From Dactylosporangium siamense (GTDB taxonomy: Bacteria > Actinomycetota > Actinomycetes > Mycobacteriales > Micromonosporaceae), in assembly GCF_016862795.1 (NCBI RefSeq), contig NZ_BONQ01000084.1, forward strand, positions 1 to 64,000: a stretch of 64,000 nucleotides of DNA, read 5' to 3'. The notes under the pieces are model-generated. The model saw nothing but the letters and a program-made list of their open reading frames with translations, was not told where the DNA came from and searched no databases. The first letter of the stretch is position 1. Each line of letters opens with the position of its first letter. Positions 29,853 through 38,750 of the stretch are shown piece by piece. The position numbers and the translations under genes were made by a program.

Positions 29853-30740
29853 TTAGATCCAAGTGGGCAGCGGCTCACGGTGCTCGATCCACTGCGGCGG
29901 AACGCCGATCGTCCCGCGGGTGGCGTCGTCGCCGATGCCGGTGTGCGCCGCGATGATCCCGCCGGTGATCGCGCACATCGAGTCGGTGTCGCCGCCGGCC
30001 TGCACACAGGCCGCCATCGCGCTCGGGTAGTCGTCGAGGTGGGTCGCGGCCACCCACAGCGCGAAGGGCACGGTGTCCTGCGCCAACGCGTGGGAGCCGT
30101 TGCCGAGGTCCGCCGCCACGTCGCGTGGATCGGACTTCTCCGACATGCGCACGGCCCGGCCGATGCCGTCGCGGACGTCGGACGGCGGCAGCTGGTTGAG
30201 CACCATCCGGAGCAGTGACTCCCGCGGCGTGTGCCGGGCGGTCAGGGACGAGGCCAGGGCCACCGCCACGGCGCCGGACACCCCTTCCGGGTGGCGGTGG
30301 GTGACCTCCGCCGACAGCGCGGCCTGCCGGACCGCGACGTCCGGGTCGTCAGCGAAGAACGCACCGAGCGGTGCGACCCGCATCGCCGCGCCGTTGCCCG
30401 ACGAGCCCCGGCCCGAGAACAGGGCACCGGCCGCGGTCTGCCACGGGACCCCGTCGCGGATGCTGGACAGCAGCGAGACCGAGCCGCGGCCGTAGCCCCG
30501 GTCGGCGCTCCACCGCTGCGCGAACGCGGTCGCCAGCCAGCTCTGATCGACCCGGCCGTCGCGGCGGAGCCCCTCGAACAGGGTGCAGGCCATCTCGGTG
30601 TCATCGGTCCAGCGCCACGGCGCCGGTGGCGGGGCGAACACCGCGCCGTCCTCGAACGGCGGGTGCATCTCGAACGGTGCGCCGAGCGCGTCACCAACGG
30701 AGAGTCCGGTCAGGCTGTCGACTGCGGCACGGAGATCCAC
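29853..30740 (-). CDS. ADP-ribosylglycohydrolase family protein
   Basis: This 295-residue protein of the ARH/DraG family removes ADP-ribose from proteins or small molecules with two Mg2+ ions. Metal and substrate motifs are present: GLSVGDALGAPFE, WRWTDDTEMA, SSGNGAAMRVAPLGAF and CVQAGGDTDSMCAITGGIIAA. GTG 30740 (DLRAAVDSLTG) fits the family. ATG 30803 is a possible alternative and would overlap the divergent lipoprotein start. The target is unknown, and no ADP-ribosyltransferase is adjacent. Confidence 0.9.
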   Translation of the reverse strand: MDLRAAVDSLTGLSVGDALGAPFEMHPPFEDGAVFAPPPAPWRWTDDTEMACTLFEGLRRDGRVDQSWLATAFAQRWSADRGYGRGSVSLLSSIRDGVPWQTAAGALFSGRGSSGNGAAMRVAPLGAFFADDPDVAVRQAALSAEVTHRHPEGVSGAVAVALASSLTARHTPRESLLRMVLNQLPPSDVRDGIGRAVRMSEKSDPRDVAADLGNGSHALAQDTVPFALWVAATHLDDYPSAMAACVQAGGDTDSMCAITGGIIAAHTGIGDDATRGTIGVPPQWIEHREPLPTWI

Positions 30741-30801
30741 CTGCCGAAAATAGTCGATGCCGGTCGGGAACGAGACCTGCGGATCGCGGCTCGTGCTGGA
30801 C

Positions 30802-32022
30802 ATGAAGCGTCGTGAACTGTTCGGCCTGGGCGGGGCCGTCCTCGTGGCCTCCTGCGGGTCGACACCACCCCGTCGGGCCGAGCCCGGTGAACTGCTCGCC
30901 GTTGCCGTCAACGACGGCCTGACCGTCGTGGAGTCCGGCACCGGGCGCCGGATCGTGGCACCCGCCGCGACGCTCGCGACGGCCGACCGCCGGCGGCTCG
31001 TCAGCGCCGTCGCCGAGTCGGGCGTGTCGCGGGTCGTGACCCGCGACGCACGCACCGGCGACCTGGTCACGCAGACCACGGTGCGGGGCGCCGGGCGGCT
31101 CGCGGCCGTCGCGCCGGACGCCGGCCTCGTCGCGCTCGTCGACGGCGACCCCGACGGGCGGCTGGAGACCACGATCATCGTCGCCGGGCCGGCGGGGGAG
31201 CGGCACCGGCTGAAACTGCCCGGGTTCGTCCAACCGGAGGCGTTCTCCTCGGGTGGAACGAGCCTCTTCGTGCTGGACATGCTGCCGCCCGAGCACCCCG
31301 ACCACTACCGGGTGCGGGTCCTGGACCTGGCCGCGGGGCAGGTCAACGCCTTGAACCTGCCAGGGGAGAACGCGGGGGTGAAGGTCCTCGTGCCGGAGGG
31401 CGCGGAGGAGGAGATGCGGGGCGAAGGCCGGCAGGCGGTCTTCGACGCGAAGCGGGAGCGGCTCTTCACCCTGTACAGCCACCAGCCGGACCACCTGCAC
31501 GTCCGGGACCTGCTGCACCCCGAGACCGGGGCGCGCGACGGCAAACCCGAGGTGCACGCGTTCGTGCACACGCTCAACGTCGCCGACGCGTGGGCGGTCT
31601 GCGTCGACCTGCCCTCGTCGTTCGGCACCGGGGCGGTCGAGGGTCTGACGATCGCGCAGCACAACGACGAGGTCTGGGTCGCCGACGCCGGCAAGGGGGT
31701 CCTGGCGGTCATCCACGCCGACGCCCTGGCGGTCATCCACGAGCAGGCGTTCCAGCCGGTGACCGGCCGGGCCCGGCTGGCGGTGACGGGGTCGGCGGCG
31801 TATCTCGCGGCCGGCCGGCAGGTCCAGGTGTTCGACGTCGGTGCCAAGACCGTCCGGGCCACGTGGGCCCTGCCCGGCGACGCGCGGGGCGTGGCGGTGT
31901 CGGGGACGCAGGTGTACGTGGGGCAGCCCGACGGCGTGCACCGGCTGGATCCGTCGACCGGCGCGACGACCGCGACCGTTTCAGTGCCGGGTCTCACCGC
32001 CGTGGAGGGCGTCATCGGGTGA
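30802..32022 (+). CDS. lipoprotein with beta-propeller-like repeats
   Basis: This 406-residue secreted lipoprotein has N-terminus MKRRELFGLGGAVLVASC, which combines a twin-Arg-like motif and the lipobox VASC (Cys18). The remainder consists of propeller-type strands (VAVNDGLTVVESGTGRRIVAPA, VWVADAGKGVLAVIH, YLAAGRQVQVFDVGAKTVRATWALPGDARGVAVSG). Two near-identical stretches (LAVIHADALAVIHE) reflect a short DNA repeat. Function unknown; probably surface-exposed and ligand- or protein-binding. An upstream 15-residue extension of the frame is rejected. Confidence 0.82.
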   Translation: MKRRELFGLGGAVLVASCGSTPPRRAEPGELLAVAVNDGLTVVESGTGRRIVAPAATLATADRRRLVSAVAESGVSRVVTRDARTGDLVTQTTVRGAGRLAAVAPDAGLVALVDGDPDGRLETTIIVAGPAGERHRLKLPGFVQPEAFSSGGTSLFVLDMLPPEHPDHYRVRVLDLAAGQVNALNLPGENAGVKVLVPEGAEEEMRGEGRQAVFDAKRERLFTLYSHQPDHLHVRDLLHPETGARDGKPEVHAFVHTLNVADAWAVCVDLPSSFGTGAVEGLTIAQHNDEVWVADAGKGVLAVIHADALAVIHEQAFQPVTGRARLAVTGSAAYLAAGRQVQVFDVGAKTVRATWALPGDARGVAVSGTQVYVGQPDGVHRLDPSTGATTATVSVPGLTAVEGVIG

Positions 32023-32065
32023 GAACGGGGCGGAGAATGTCGGTGGGTCGCGGTAGCGTGCGCCC

Positions 32066-33853
32066 GTGGATCGGACGTTCCAGGTGGACCTGCGCGGGGT
32101 TGTGGACCTGCTCAGTCACCACCTCTATGCGAGCCCTCGCGTCTACGTGCGTGAGCTGCTCCAGAATGCCGTCGACGCGATCACCGCGCGGCGCGTTTCG
32201 GCCGTCGCCGGGGATCCACCCGTGCCGGCCCGGGTGCGCATCGAGCCGCCGGATGTGACCGGCGACGGCACCCTGCGCGTGTCCGACACCGGCATCGGGC
32301 TGACCGAGGAGCAGGTCCACCAGTTCCTGGCCACGATCGGGCGCAGCTCCAAACGCGACGACTTCGGCTTCGCCCGCCACGACTTCCTCGGACAGTTCGG
32401 CATCGGCCTGCTCTCCTGCTTCCTGGTCGCCGACGAGATCCGGGTCCTGACCAGGGCCGAAAACAGCCCGACGGTGCTGTGGCGCGGCTTCGCCGACGGT
32501 CGCTACAGCGTCGCGCTCGCCGGCGAGGACCGCCTGCAGGTCGGCACGACCGTGACGCTGGTGCCCCGCCGCGACGCCGACCAGTGGCTGGTGCGGCGGA
32601 CCGTGGTCGAGCTCGCCACGCTCTATGGCTCGCTGCTCCCGGTGGCGGTCGAGGTCGGCGACGTCGAGGTCACCGGCGACGGGCTGCCGTGGCGCCTCGG
32701 CGGCGACGAGCGCCGGCAGCGGCTGGTCGCACACTGCCAGGACGTCTTCGGGTTCACCCCGTTCGACATCGTGGAGCTGGCCGTGCCGGAGGCCGGGCTG
32801 ACCGGGGTGGCGTTCGTGCTGCCCACGCCGGCCAACCCCGCGGCGCGGGCCGGACACCGGGTCTATCTGAAGCGGATGCTGCTCGCCGAGGGCGCCGAAG
32901 GTGTCCTGCCCGAGTGGGCGTTCTTCGCCCGCTGTGTCTTCGACGCCGGTGAGCTGCGCCCGACCGCGAGCCGCGAGGCGTTGTATGAGGACCAGCTGCT
33001 CGAGTCGACCCGCGAGGCGCTCGGCGACCAGCTGCGTGGCTGGCTGGTCCGGCTCGCCACCCGCGACCCGCGGCGGCTCACGGAGTTCCTGGAGATCCAT
33101 CACCTCGGGGTCAAGGCGCTCGCGGTCCACGACGACGAGATGCTGCGCCTGGTCGAGCGCTGGTGGCCGATGGAGACCAACACCGGCCGGATGACCCTCG
33201 CCGACTTCCGGGCCCAGCACGGCCTGGTGCGATACACGGTCCAGGTCGACGAGTTCCGCCAGATCGGCGCGGTCGCCGCAGCGCAGGGGATGCCGGTGGT
33301 CAACGCCGGCTATGTCTATGACGCTCAGCTCATCGAGCGGCTGCCGCTCATCGAGCCGGGCGCACTCATCGAGCGGGTCGAGCCCAGCGACCTGACCACC
33401 CACTTCGACGCGCTGGAGCCGGGGCTGGAGCTGGCCAGGCGGCCGTTCGTGGCCAGGGCGCAGCGGGCCATGGACCGGCTCGGCTGCGAGGTGGTCCTGC
33501 GCTCGTTCGACCCGGCCGGCATGCCGGCGATGTATCTGGTCAACCGCTCGGCGGCGTTCGCCGCGGAGCTGCGGGCGACCCGGGAACGGGTCGACGAGGT
33601 GTGGGCCGACGTCCTCGACGCGCTCGCCCGCACCGACGAGGAGGACCGGCCCCAGCTGGTGCTCAACCATCGCAACCCGCTGGTCCGGCGGGTCAGCGAG
33701 CTGGCGGACGAGGACCTGGTGCGGCTCGCCGTGGAAGGGTTGTATGGCCAGGCGCTGCTGCTCGGCCACCATCCGCTGCGACCGGCCGACGCGGCCCTGC
33801 TCAACAGTTCATTCCTGGGTCTGCTCAACAAGGCGGTCGCGCATGAAGACTGA
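32066..33853 (+). CDS. HSP90 (HtpG-like) ATPase
   Basis: This 595-residue protein has the GHKL ATPase domain of HSP90: YVRELLQNAVDAI with catalytic Glu30 and Asn34, VSDTGIGLT with Asp74, and GQFGIGLLSCFLVAD (109-123). The middle domain includes the Arg-bearing TASREALYED. A C-terminal dimerisation-like region contains LVLNHRNPLVRRV and GLYGQALLLGHH. It is shorter and divergent from housekeeping HtpG. The start is GTG 32066. The last 11 nt overlap the TPR gene start, so the two proteins are made together. It is likely a specialised chaperone; the client is unknown. Confidence 0.9.
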   Translation: MDRTFQVDLRGVVDLLSHHLYASPRVYVRELLQNAVDAITARRVSAVAGDPPVPARVRIEPPDVTGDGTLRVSDTGIGLTEEQVHQFLATIGRSSKRDDFGFARHDFLGQFGIGLLSCFLVADEIRVLTRAENSPTVLWRGFADGRYSVALAGEDRLQVGTTVTLVPRRDADQWLVRRTVVELATLYGSLLPVAVEVGDVEVTGDGLPWRLGGDERRQRLVAHCQDVFGFTPFDIVELAVPEAGLTGVAFVLPTPANPAARAGHRVYLKRMLLAEGAEGVLPEWAFFARCVFDAGELRPTASREALYEDQLLESTREALGDQLRGWLVRLATRDPRRLTEFLEIHHLGVKALAVHDDEMLRLVERWWPMETNTGRMTLADFRAQHGLVRYTVQVDEFRQIGAVAAAQGMPVVNAGYVYDAQLIERLPLIEPGALIERVEPSDLTTHFDALEPGLELARRPFVARAQRAMDRLGCEVVLRSFDPAGMPAMYLVNRSAAFAAELRATRERVDEVWADVLDALARTDEEDRPQLVLNHRNPLVRRVSELADEDLVRLAVEGLYGQALLLGHHPLRPADAALLNSSFLGLLNKAVAHED

Positions 33854-36653
33854 AGACGAGCTGTGGGGTCTGCTGCGGGAGGCCGACCACATGCCCTATG
33901 GCAGCGGGCAGATCGCGCTGGTCGAGCAGATCGTGCAGCACGCCGACGCGGGCGGCTTCGACGAGCTGCGCTTCGCGGCCAGGATGCAGGCCACCACGGC
34001 ATACGTGCACGGCGGGGAGACCGCGAAGTCGTTCGTGACGTTCTCGTGGTGCCGCGCGGAATATGACGCGCACCCGGATCGCTTCGACCGGCACGCCGAG
34101 AGCCTGCTGCTGTGGCAGTTCAAATACATGGTGTCGGGGCTGCTGAAGTTTCCCGAGGTGCCGCTCGGGCGCACCCGTGACGTCCTCGACGACATGGAGC
34201 GCCGCTTCCGGGCCGGCGGGCACAGTCTGCAGGCCGTCCATTCGTATCGGCATGCCGTGGCCGCGCACGTCGGCGACCCGGCCGCCGACGAGTGGTATGA
34301 GAAGTGGTGCGCGACGCCCCGCGACGAAAACTCCGACTGCGTCGGCTGCGACCCGACCTCGAAGGTGTATCACCTGGTGTCGGCCGGCGACGACGAGGCG
34401 GCGGTCGCGCTCGCCCAGCCGGTGCTCGCCGGCCAGCTCACCTGCGCCGAGCAGCCCCAGTCGATCCTGACGTCGTTGCTCCTGCCGTATCTGCGCACCG
34501 GCCGGCTCAGCGAGGCCGCCGACGCGCACCGCCGGGCCTATCGCAGCCTCCGTGGCAACCTGGCCGACCTGCAGCGCATCGGCGAGCACGTGGTGTTCTG
34601 CGCACGGACCGGCAACGAGACCCGCGGCCTGGAGATCGTCGAGCGGCACCTGAGCTGGCTGGACAAGGCGCCGCACCCGCAGGCCGACATGTGGTTCTCC
34701 GCCGCGGCGGCGCTGCTGCTCAGCCGCCTGGACGCCGACGTGCTGGTCGGCGACGTGCCGGCGCCCGAGCTCGCCGAGCGGCTCGCCACCCGGGCCCGGG
34801 CCCTGTCGGCACGGTTCGACGCGCGCAACGGCACCGCCAACATCGGCACGCTCATCGAGTCCCGGCTGCACGCGCAGCCGATAGTGGAGCACCTGCCGCT
34901 CAGCGCCGTCGCCCGCACGCTGCGGGCCGGCGCCACCGTCCCGGCGGCCGCCCGGGCCACGGCGGGCCCGTTGCCGAGCGACCCGGCCGGCCTGCTCGAC
35001 CGTGCGGAGGAGCTGTTCGACGAATATCGCTTCACCGAGGCCCGCGCCGCGTGGCAGCGCTTCGACGAGTTGCACCCGGAGCCGCCGTTTGCGCTCGCGG
35101 TCCGGCGGGTCGAGGGGCGCGGCCGGATGGCCGGCGTCGACCAGGCGCCGGAGCAGGCCGAGGCCGCGTTCCGGGAGGCCGCCGCCGGCTACCGCACGCT
35201 CGGCGACGAGCTGGCCGCGCTGGTCGCCGAGGCCCGCGCGATCCTCGCCCCGGACGCGGAGGAGCGGCAGGAGGAGGTCCTGGCCGAGCTGACCACGGTC
35301 ACCGAGCGGATCGTGGCGATCGGTGACGCCGACGCCCGTGCGGAGGCGCGGCTGCGGCTGGAGTATCCGCTGCTGGCGCTCGACCGGCTCGACGACGCGC
35401 TCGCCGCGGTCGATCGGGCGATCGCCGAGGAGCCGCCCCGACCGGCGCTGCGGGCGGAGCTGGCCGGTCGGCGCGCCCGGTGCCTGCTGGTGCTGGAGCG
35501 TTTCGAGGCGGCGGCGGCCGCCGCCGCCGACTGCCGGGAGCAGTATGGCCGGCTCGGTGACCCGCCGCCGGTCGCGCTCGCGGCGCTGATCCACGGTCAC
35601 GCCCTGGCCAACCTCGAGCAGTTCGACGCGGCCGTGAAGGCGTTCGACGCGGCGCTCGGTGCCGCCGTCGAGCGCGACCCGCGGCTGTCGGCGCTGGTCG
35701 GCCGGGCCAGGGCCAGGCTTGCCGGTGGCCAGCCGGCCGAGGCCGTCGACGACCTCGTCGAGGCGATCGCCGACCACGTCGCGCACGGCGAGGACGCCCC
35801 CGCCGCGATCCTGCGGTTCGACCTGGCCAGCGCCTATGACCAGGCGGGTCAGCCGCTCGACGCGGCCGAGGCGGCGGAGAGCGCGATCGATGTGCTCGAC
35901 CGGATCGGCGCGCAGGACCACGCCGACCAGACCCGGTATCTGCTGTCCCGGATCTACCGGGAGCTCGACGAGCCCGACCAGGCCCTTGCACTGCTGGAGA
36001 CCCTCGCCGACAACCTGGACGGCTTCGACAACCTGCAGTCCCGGGGCAGGATGCTGCAGGAGGCGGCGCAGCTGCTCTACCGGGTCGACCGCGACGCACA
36101 GGCGGCCGGGAAGTTCGCCGCGGCGGCGGCGGCGTTCAAGGCGGCCGGGTCCAAGGCGTCGGGGGCAGTCCAGGCCGAGCTGTATTGCCGGCGGATGCGG
36201 GCGCTCGCGCTGCGCTGGGCCGGCAGCGTCGAGGACTCGCTCGCCGCGCTCGCCGAGGCCGACGCCCTCGTGGCGGAGCTGGCACTCACGGTCGAGGCGT
36301 CCGAGGCGTGGCTGGTGTGGCACCGTGCGATGCTCGACTGCGACGGGGCCCGCGTGCACCTCGGTGCCGGCCAGGGCGACGAGGCCCTGGTCAGGATCCA
36401 GGGGGCGGCCCGCGCGCTGCGCGGTATCGGTGCGTTCGGTGACGCCCTGGAGGCCGACCTGCTGCACGCCGAGCTGCTCATGCGCTCCGGTGAGCCGGCG
36501 ACCGCGGAGCCGTTGCTGCGCTCGGTGCTCGGCACGGCACCCGCGGGCTCGCAGGCGGGACAGAACGCGGCCTGGATGCTGGCCGAGGCACTGGAGGCCC
36601 TGGACCGCCCGGCCGAGGCCGCCGAGATCCGACAACTCCACCTCGAGCAGTGA
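33843..36653 (+). CDS. large TPR-repeat protein, partner of the HSP90-like ATPase
   Basis: This 936-residue soluble protein is rich in Ala, Asp and Glu. The N-terminal 0-330 region has a Cys cluster (Cys156, CVGC at 166-169, Cys201) that could bind metal, and helical repeats. From about 380 onwards there are at least eight TPR-like hairpins (LLDRAEELFDEYRFTEARAAWQRF, ALANLEQFDAAVKAFDAALG, DLASAYDQAGQPLDAAEAAESAID, YLLSRIYRELDEPDQALALLETLA). The ATG lies in the HSP90 gene's end (ATGAAGACTGA). TPR proteins are classic HSP90 co-chaperones in eukaryotes; here the partnership is inferred from coupling. It is not recognised as a named family. Confidence 0.85.
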   Translation: MKTEDELWGLLREADHMPYGSGQIALVEQIVQHADAGGFDELRFAARMQATTAYVHGGETAKSFVTFSWCRAEYDAHPDRFDRHAESLLLWQFKYMVSGLLKFPEVPLGRTRDVLDDMERRFRAGGHSLQAVHSYRHAVAAHVGDPAADEWYEKWCATPRDENSDCVGCDPTSKVYHLVSAGDDEAAVALAQPVLAGQLTCAEQPQSILTSLLLPYLRTGRLSEAADAHRRAYRSLRGNLADLQRIGEHVVFCARTGNETRGLEIVERHLSWLDKAPHPQADMWFSAAAALLLSRLDADVLVGDVPAPELAERLATRARALSARFDARNGTANIGTLIESRLHAQPIVEHLPLSAVARTLRAGATVPAAARATAGPLPSDPAGLLDRAEELFDEYRFTEARAAWQRFDELHPEPPFALAVRRVEGRGRMAGVDQAPEQAEAAFREAAAGYRTLGDELAALVAEARAILAPDAEERQEEVLAELTTVTERIVAIGDADARAEARLRLEYPLLALDRLDDALAAVDRAIAEEPPRPALRAELAGRRARCLLVLERFEAAAAAAADCREQYGRLGDPPPVALAALIHGHALANLEQFDAAVKAFDAALGAAVERDPRLSALVGRARARLAGGQPAEAVDDLVEAIADHVAHGEDAPAAILRFDLASAYDQAGQPLDAAEAAESAIDVLDRIGAQDHADQTRYLLSRIYRELDEPDQALALLETLADNLDGFDNLQSRGRMLQEAAQLLYRVDRDAQAAGKFAAAAAAFKAAGSKASGAVQAELYCRRMRALALRWAGSVEDSLAALAEADALVAELALTVEASEAWLVWHRAMLDCDGARVHLGAGQGDEALVRIQGAARALRGIGAFGDALEADLLHAELLMRSGEPATAEPLLRSVLGTAPAGSQAGQNAAWMLAEALEALDRPAEAAEIRQLHLEQ

Positions 36654-36659
36654 TGAACT

Positions 36660-36673
36660 TAACGACCGTTCAG
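36660..36673. promoter_or_regulatory. TetR-family operator upstream of the tetR gene (autoregulation)
   Basis: TAACGACCGTTCAG matches the arm TAACGATCGTTCAG of the dyad at 42826-42863 with one mismatch. It lies 32 bp before the TetR gene ATG, overlapping a probable promoter (TTGACA at 36682 and TAGGCT at 36694 are candidate elements). It implies autorepression. Confidence 0.6.
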
Positions 36674-36705
36674 CACTTGCCTTGACACCCGGTTAGGCTT
36701 TGCCA

Positions 36706-37329
36706 ATGACGCTGGAACAATCGGCCGTCCGCCCACCTGCACAGACTCGTGGCGCCGGCCCCGCCGGACAACGCCGCCGCTCACGGCGCGAGGAGATCCT
36801 CGAGATCGCCGTGGGCCTGTTCGCGACCCGTGGCTACCACGGCGTGTCGATGGACGACATCGGTGCGGCGGCCGGCGTGACCGGCCCGGCGCTCTACCAC
36901 CACTTCGCCGGCAAGGAGGCGATGCTGGCGGCCGCCCTCATCCCGGTCAGTGAGCAGCTGCTCGCCGGCGGTCAGAAACGCATCGCCGAGTCGTCGGAGG
37001 ACCCGGCCGCGGCGCTCGCCGCGCTGGTCGACTTCCACGTCGAGTTCGCCCTGGCCAACCCGGCGGTCATCGCCCTGCACCTGCACGAGCTCGACCGGCT
37101 GCCGGAGGAGCCGCGGCGGCAGATCCGCCGCCTCCAGCGGCTGTATGTCGAGGAGTGGGTCAACACGCTCACCGTCCTGCGCGAGGAGCTCAATGCCGGC
37201 GAGGCCCGCGTCCTGGCCCACGCCGCCTTCGGTCTCATGAACTCCACGCCGTTCCTCGGCGGTGAGGTCGATCGGGCCCGCCGCGCCGAGCTGCTCCGAG
37301 CCGCGACACTCTCCGCGCTGCAAGGGTGA
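36706..37329 (+). CDS. TetR-family transcriptional regulator
   Basis: This 207-residue regulator has an N-terminal HTH: REEILEIAVGLFATRGYHGVSMDDIGAAAGVTGPALYHHFAGKEAMLAAAL (about 28-78). A helical ligand-binding domain follows (LAALVDFHVEFALANPAVIALHLHELDRL). The position in front of biotin carboxylase and HMG-CoA lyase genes, with the shared operator, suggests it represses acyl-CoA catabolism and responds to an acyl-CoA, as do related TetR regulators of liu genes. ATG 36706 was chosen over the TTG at 36700. Confidence 0.88.
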   Translation: MTLEQSAVRPPAQTRGAGPAGQRRRSRREEILEIAVGLFATRGYHGVSMDDIGAAAGVTGPALYHHFAGKEAMLAAALIPVSEQLLAGGQKRIAESSEDPAAALAALVDFHVEFALANPAVIALHLHELDRLPEEPRRQIRRLQRLYVEEWVNTLTVLREELNAGEARVLAHAAFGLMNSTPFLGGEVDRARRAELLRAATLSALQG

Positions 37330-37340
37330 CCCTTCGGGGG

Positions 37341-37384
37341 TTATCCACAAGCCAGTTACGTGTAAACCCACAGAGTTATCCACA
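37341..37384 (+). promoter_or_regulatory. pair of perfect DnaA boxes outside oriC
   Basis: TTATCCACA occurs at 37341-37349 and again at 37376-37384, in the same orientation with 26 bp between. Both lie in the 68-bp gap between the tetR stop and the biotin carboxylase start, and the second touches the SD (AGGAGA). They are 31 kb from the origin. Confidence 0.75.
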
Positions 37385-37397
37385 GGAGACGCTCCGC

Positions 37398-38750
37398 ATG
37401 CTGAGTTCTCTGCTCGTCGCCAACCGCGGAGAGATCGCCCGACGGATCATCCGCACGGCACGCAGGCTGGGGATCCGCACCATCGCGGTCTATTCCGAGG
37501 CCGACGCCGGGCTGCCGTTCGTCAGCGAGGCGAACGAGGCGGTGCTGATCGGCCCGGCCAACCCGGCCCAGTCGTATCGCAGCGCCGAGGCGATCCTGGC
37601 CGCGGCCAAGTCGACCGGCGCGGAGGCGATCCACCCCGGCTACGGCTTCCTGTCGGAGAACGCGGCCTTCGCCGCCGCGGTCGTCGAGCACGGCCTCATC
37701 TGGGTCGGTCCCGGCCCCGAGGCGATCACCGCGATGGGCGACAAGATCAACGCGCGGAACCTCATGTCCGCCGCCGGGGTGCCGGTCGCGCCGGGCACCA
37801 CCGACCCCGCCGCCACGGTCGAGGACGCCCTCGCCGCCGCGACCGGGATCGGCTACCCGGTGATGGTGAAGGCCGCCGCCGGCGGCGGTGGCATGGGCAT
37901 GGCCGTCGCGACCGACGAGGCCGGCCTGCGCACCGAATATGAGAAGGTCCGTGGCTTCGCCGAGCGGATGTTCGGCGACGGTGCGGTGCTCATCGAGCGG
38001 TATTTCCCCCGGGTGCGCCACATCGAGGTGCAGATCCTCGGCCTCGCCGACGGCCGGGTCGTCGCCCTGGGCGAGCGTGAGTGCTCGGTGCAGCGCCGCA
38101 ACCAGAAGCTGGTCGAGGAGACGCCGTCGCCGGCCCTCGACCCCCGGCAGCGGGCCGACCTGCTCGCCGCCGCCGTCCGGGCCGGTGAGGCGGTCGGCTA
38201 CCGCAACGCCGGCACCGTCGAGTGCCTGTTCGACCCGACGTCCGGACAGTTCTTCTTCCTGGAGATGAACACCCGGCTCCAGGTCGAGCACCCGATCACC
38301 GAGGCCGTGTTCGGCATCGACCTGGTCGAGGAGCAGCTGCGGGTGGCCTCCGGCCTGGCGCCGACCTTCGACCCCGCCGCGCTGCGGGTCACCGGGCACG
38401 CCATCGAGGTCCGGGTCAACGCCGAGGACCCGAAGCGCTTCCTGCCCGGTCCCGGGGCGATCACGTCGTGGGTCGAGCCGACCGGTGCCGGCGTGCGCGT
38501 CGATGCCGGGTATGGCCCGGGCACTGTCGTCACGCCCAGCTACGACTCGCTGATGGCGAAGCTCGTCGTCCACGGTGCCGACCGGGCGGATGCCCTGGCC
38601 AGGCTGCGGACCGCGGTCGCCGGGTTCGAGGTCGTCGGGCCGAAGGTCAACCTGCCGTTCTTCGCCGAGCTGCTCGACAACACCGAGTTCCTCTCGGGCG
38701 ACTACGACACCGGCATCGTGGGCCGCATGCGCAGCGGAGGTGTGCGTTGA
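37398..38750 (+). CDS. biotin carboxylase subunit of an acyl-CoA carboxylase (no BCCP domain)
   Basis: This 450-residue ATP-grasp biotin carboxylase has N-terminal LVANRGEIARRIIRTARRLGIRTIAVYSEADA, HPGYGFLSEN, the Gly-rich ATP loop VKAAAGGGGMGM, LGERECSVQRRNQKLVEETPSP and FFFLEMNTRLQVEHPITE. It carboxylates biotin on a carrier protein. The protein stops after the biotin carboxylase domain with no biotinyl-Lys motif (AMKM), so a carrier must come from elsewhere. AGGAGA is 8 nt before the ATG. The last codon overlaps the HMG-CoA lyase TTG (TTGA). Confidence 0.92.
   Translation: MLSSLLVANRGEIARRIIRTARRLGIRTIAVYSEADAGLPFVSEANEAVLIGPANPAQSYRSAEAILAAAKSTGAEAIHPGYGFLSENAAFAAAVVEHGLIWVGPGPEAITAMGDKINARNLMSAAGVPVAPGTTDPAATVEDALAAATGIGYPVMVKAAAGGGGMGMAVATDEAGLRTEYEKVRGFAERMFGDGAVLIERYFPRVRHIEVQILGLADGRVVALGERECSVQRRNQKLVEETPSPALDPRQRADLLAAAVRAGEAVGYRNAGTVECLFDPTSGQFFFLEMNTRLQVEHPITEAVFGIDLVEEQLRVASGLAPTFDPAALRVTGHAIEVRVNAEDPKRFLPGPGAITSWVEPTGAGVRVDAGYGPGTVVTPSYDSLMAKLVVHGADRADALARLRTAVAGFEVVGPKVNLPFFAELLDNTEFLSGDYDTGIVGRMRSGGVR

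Noticed and set aside
33825-36641. 938-codon minus-strand frame
   Set aside because: Shadow of the TPR gene in a GC-rich region; the sense protein has clear TPR repeats and coupled start.
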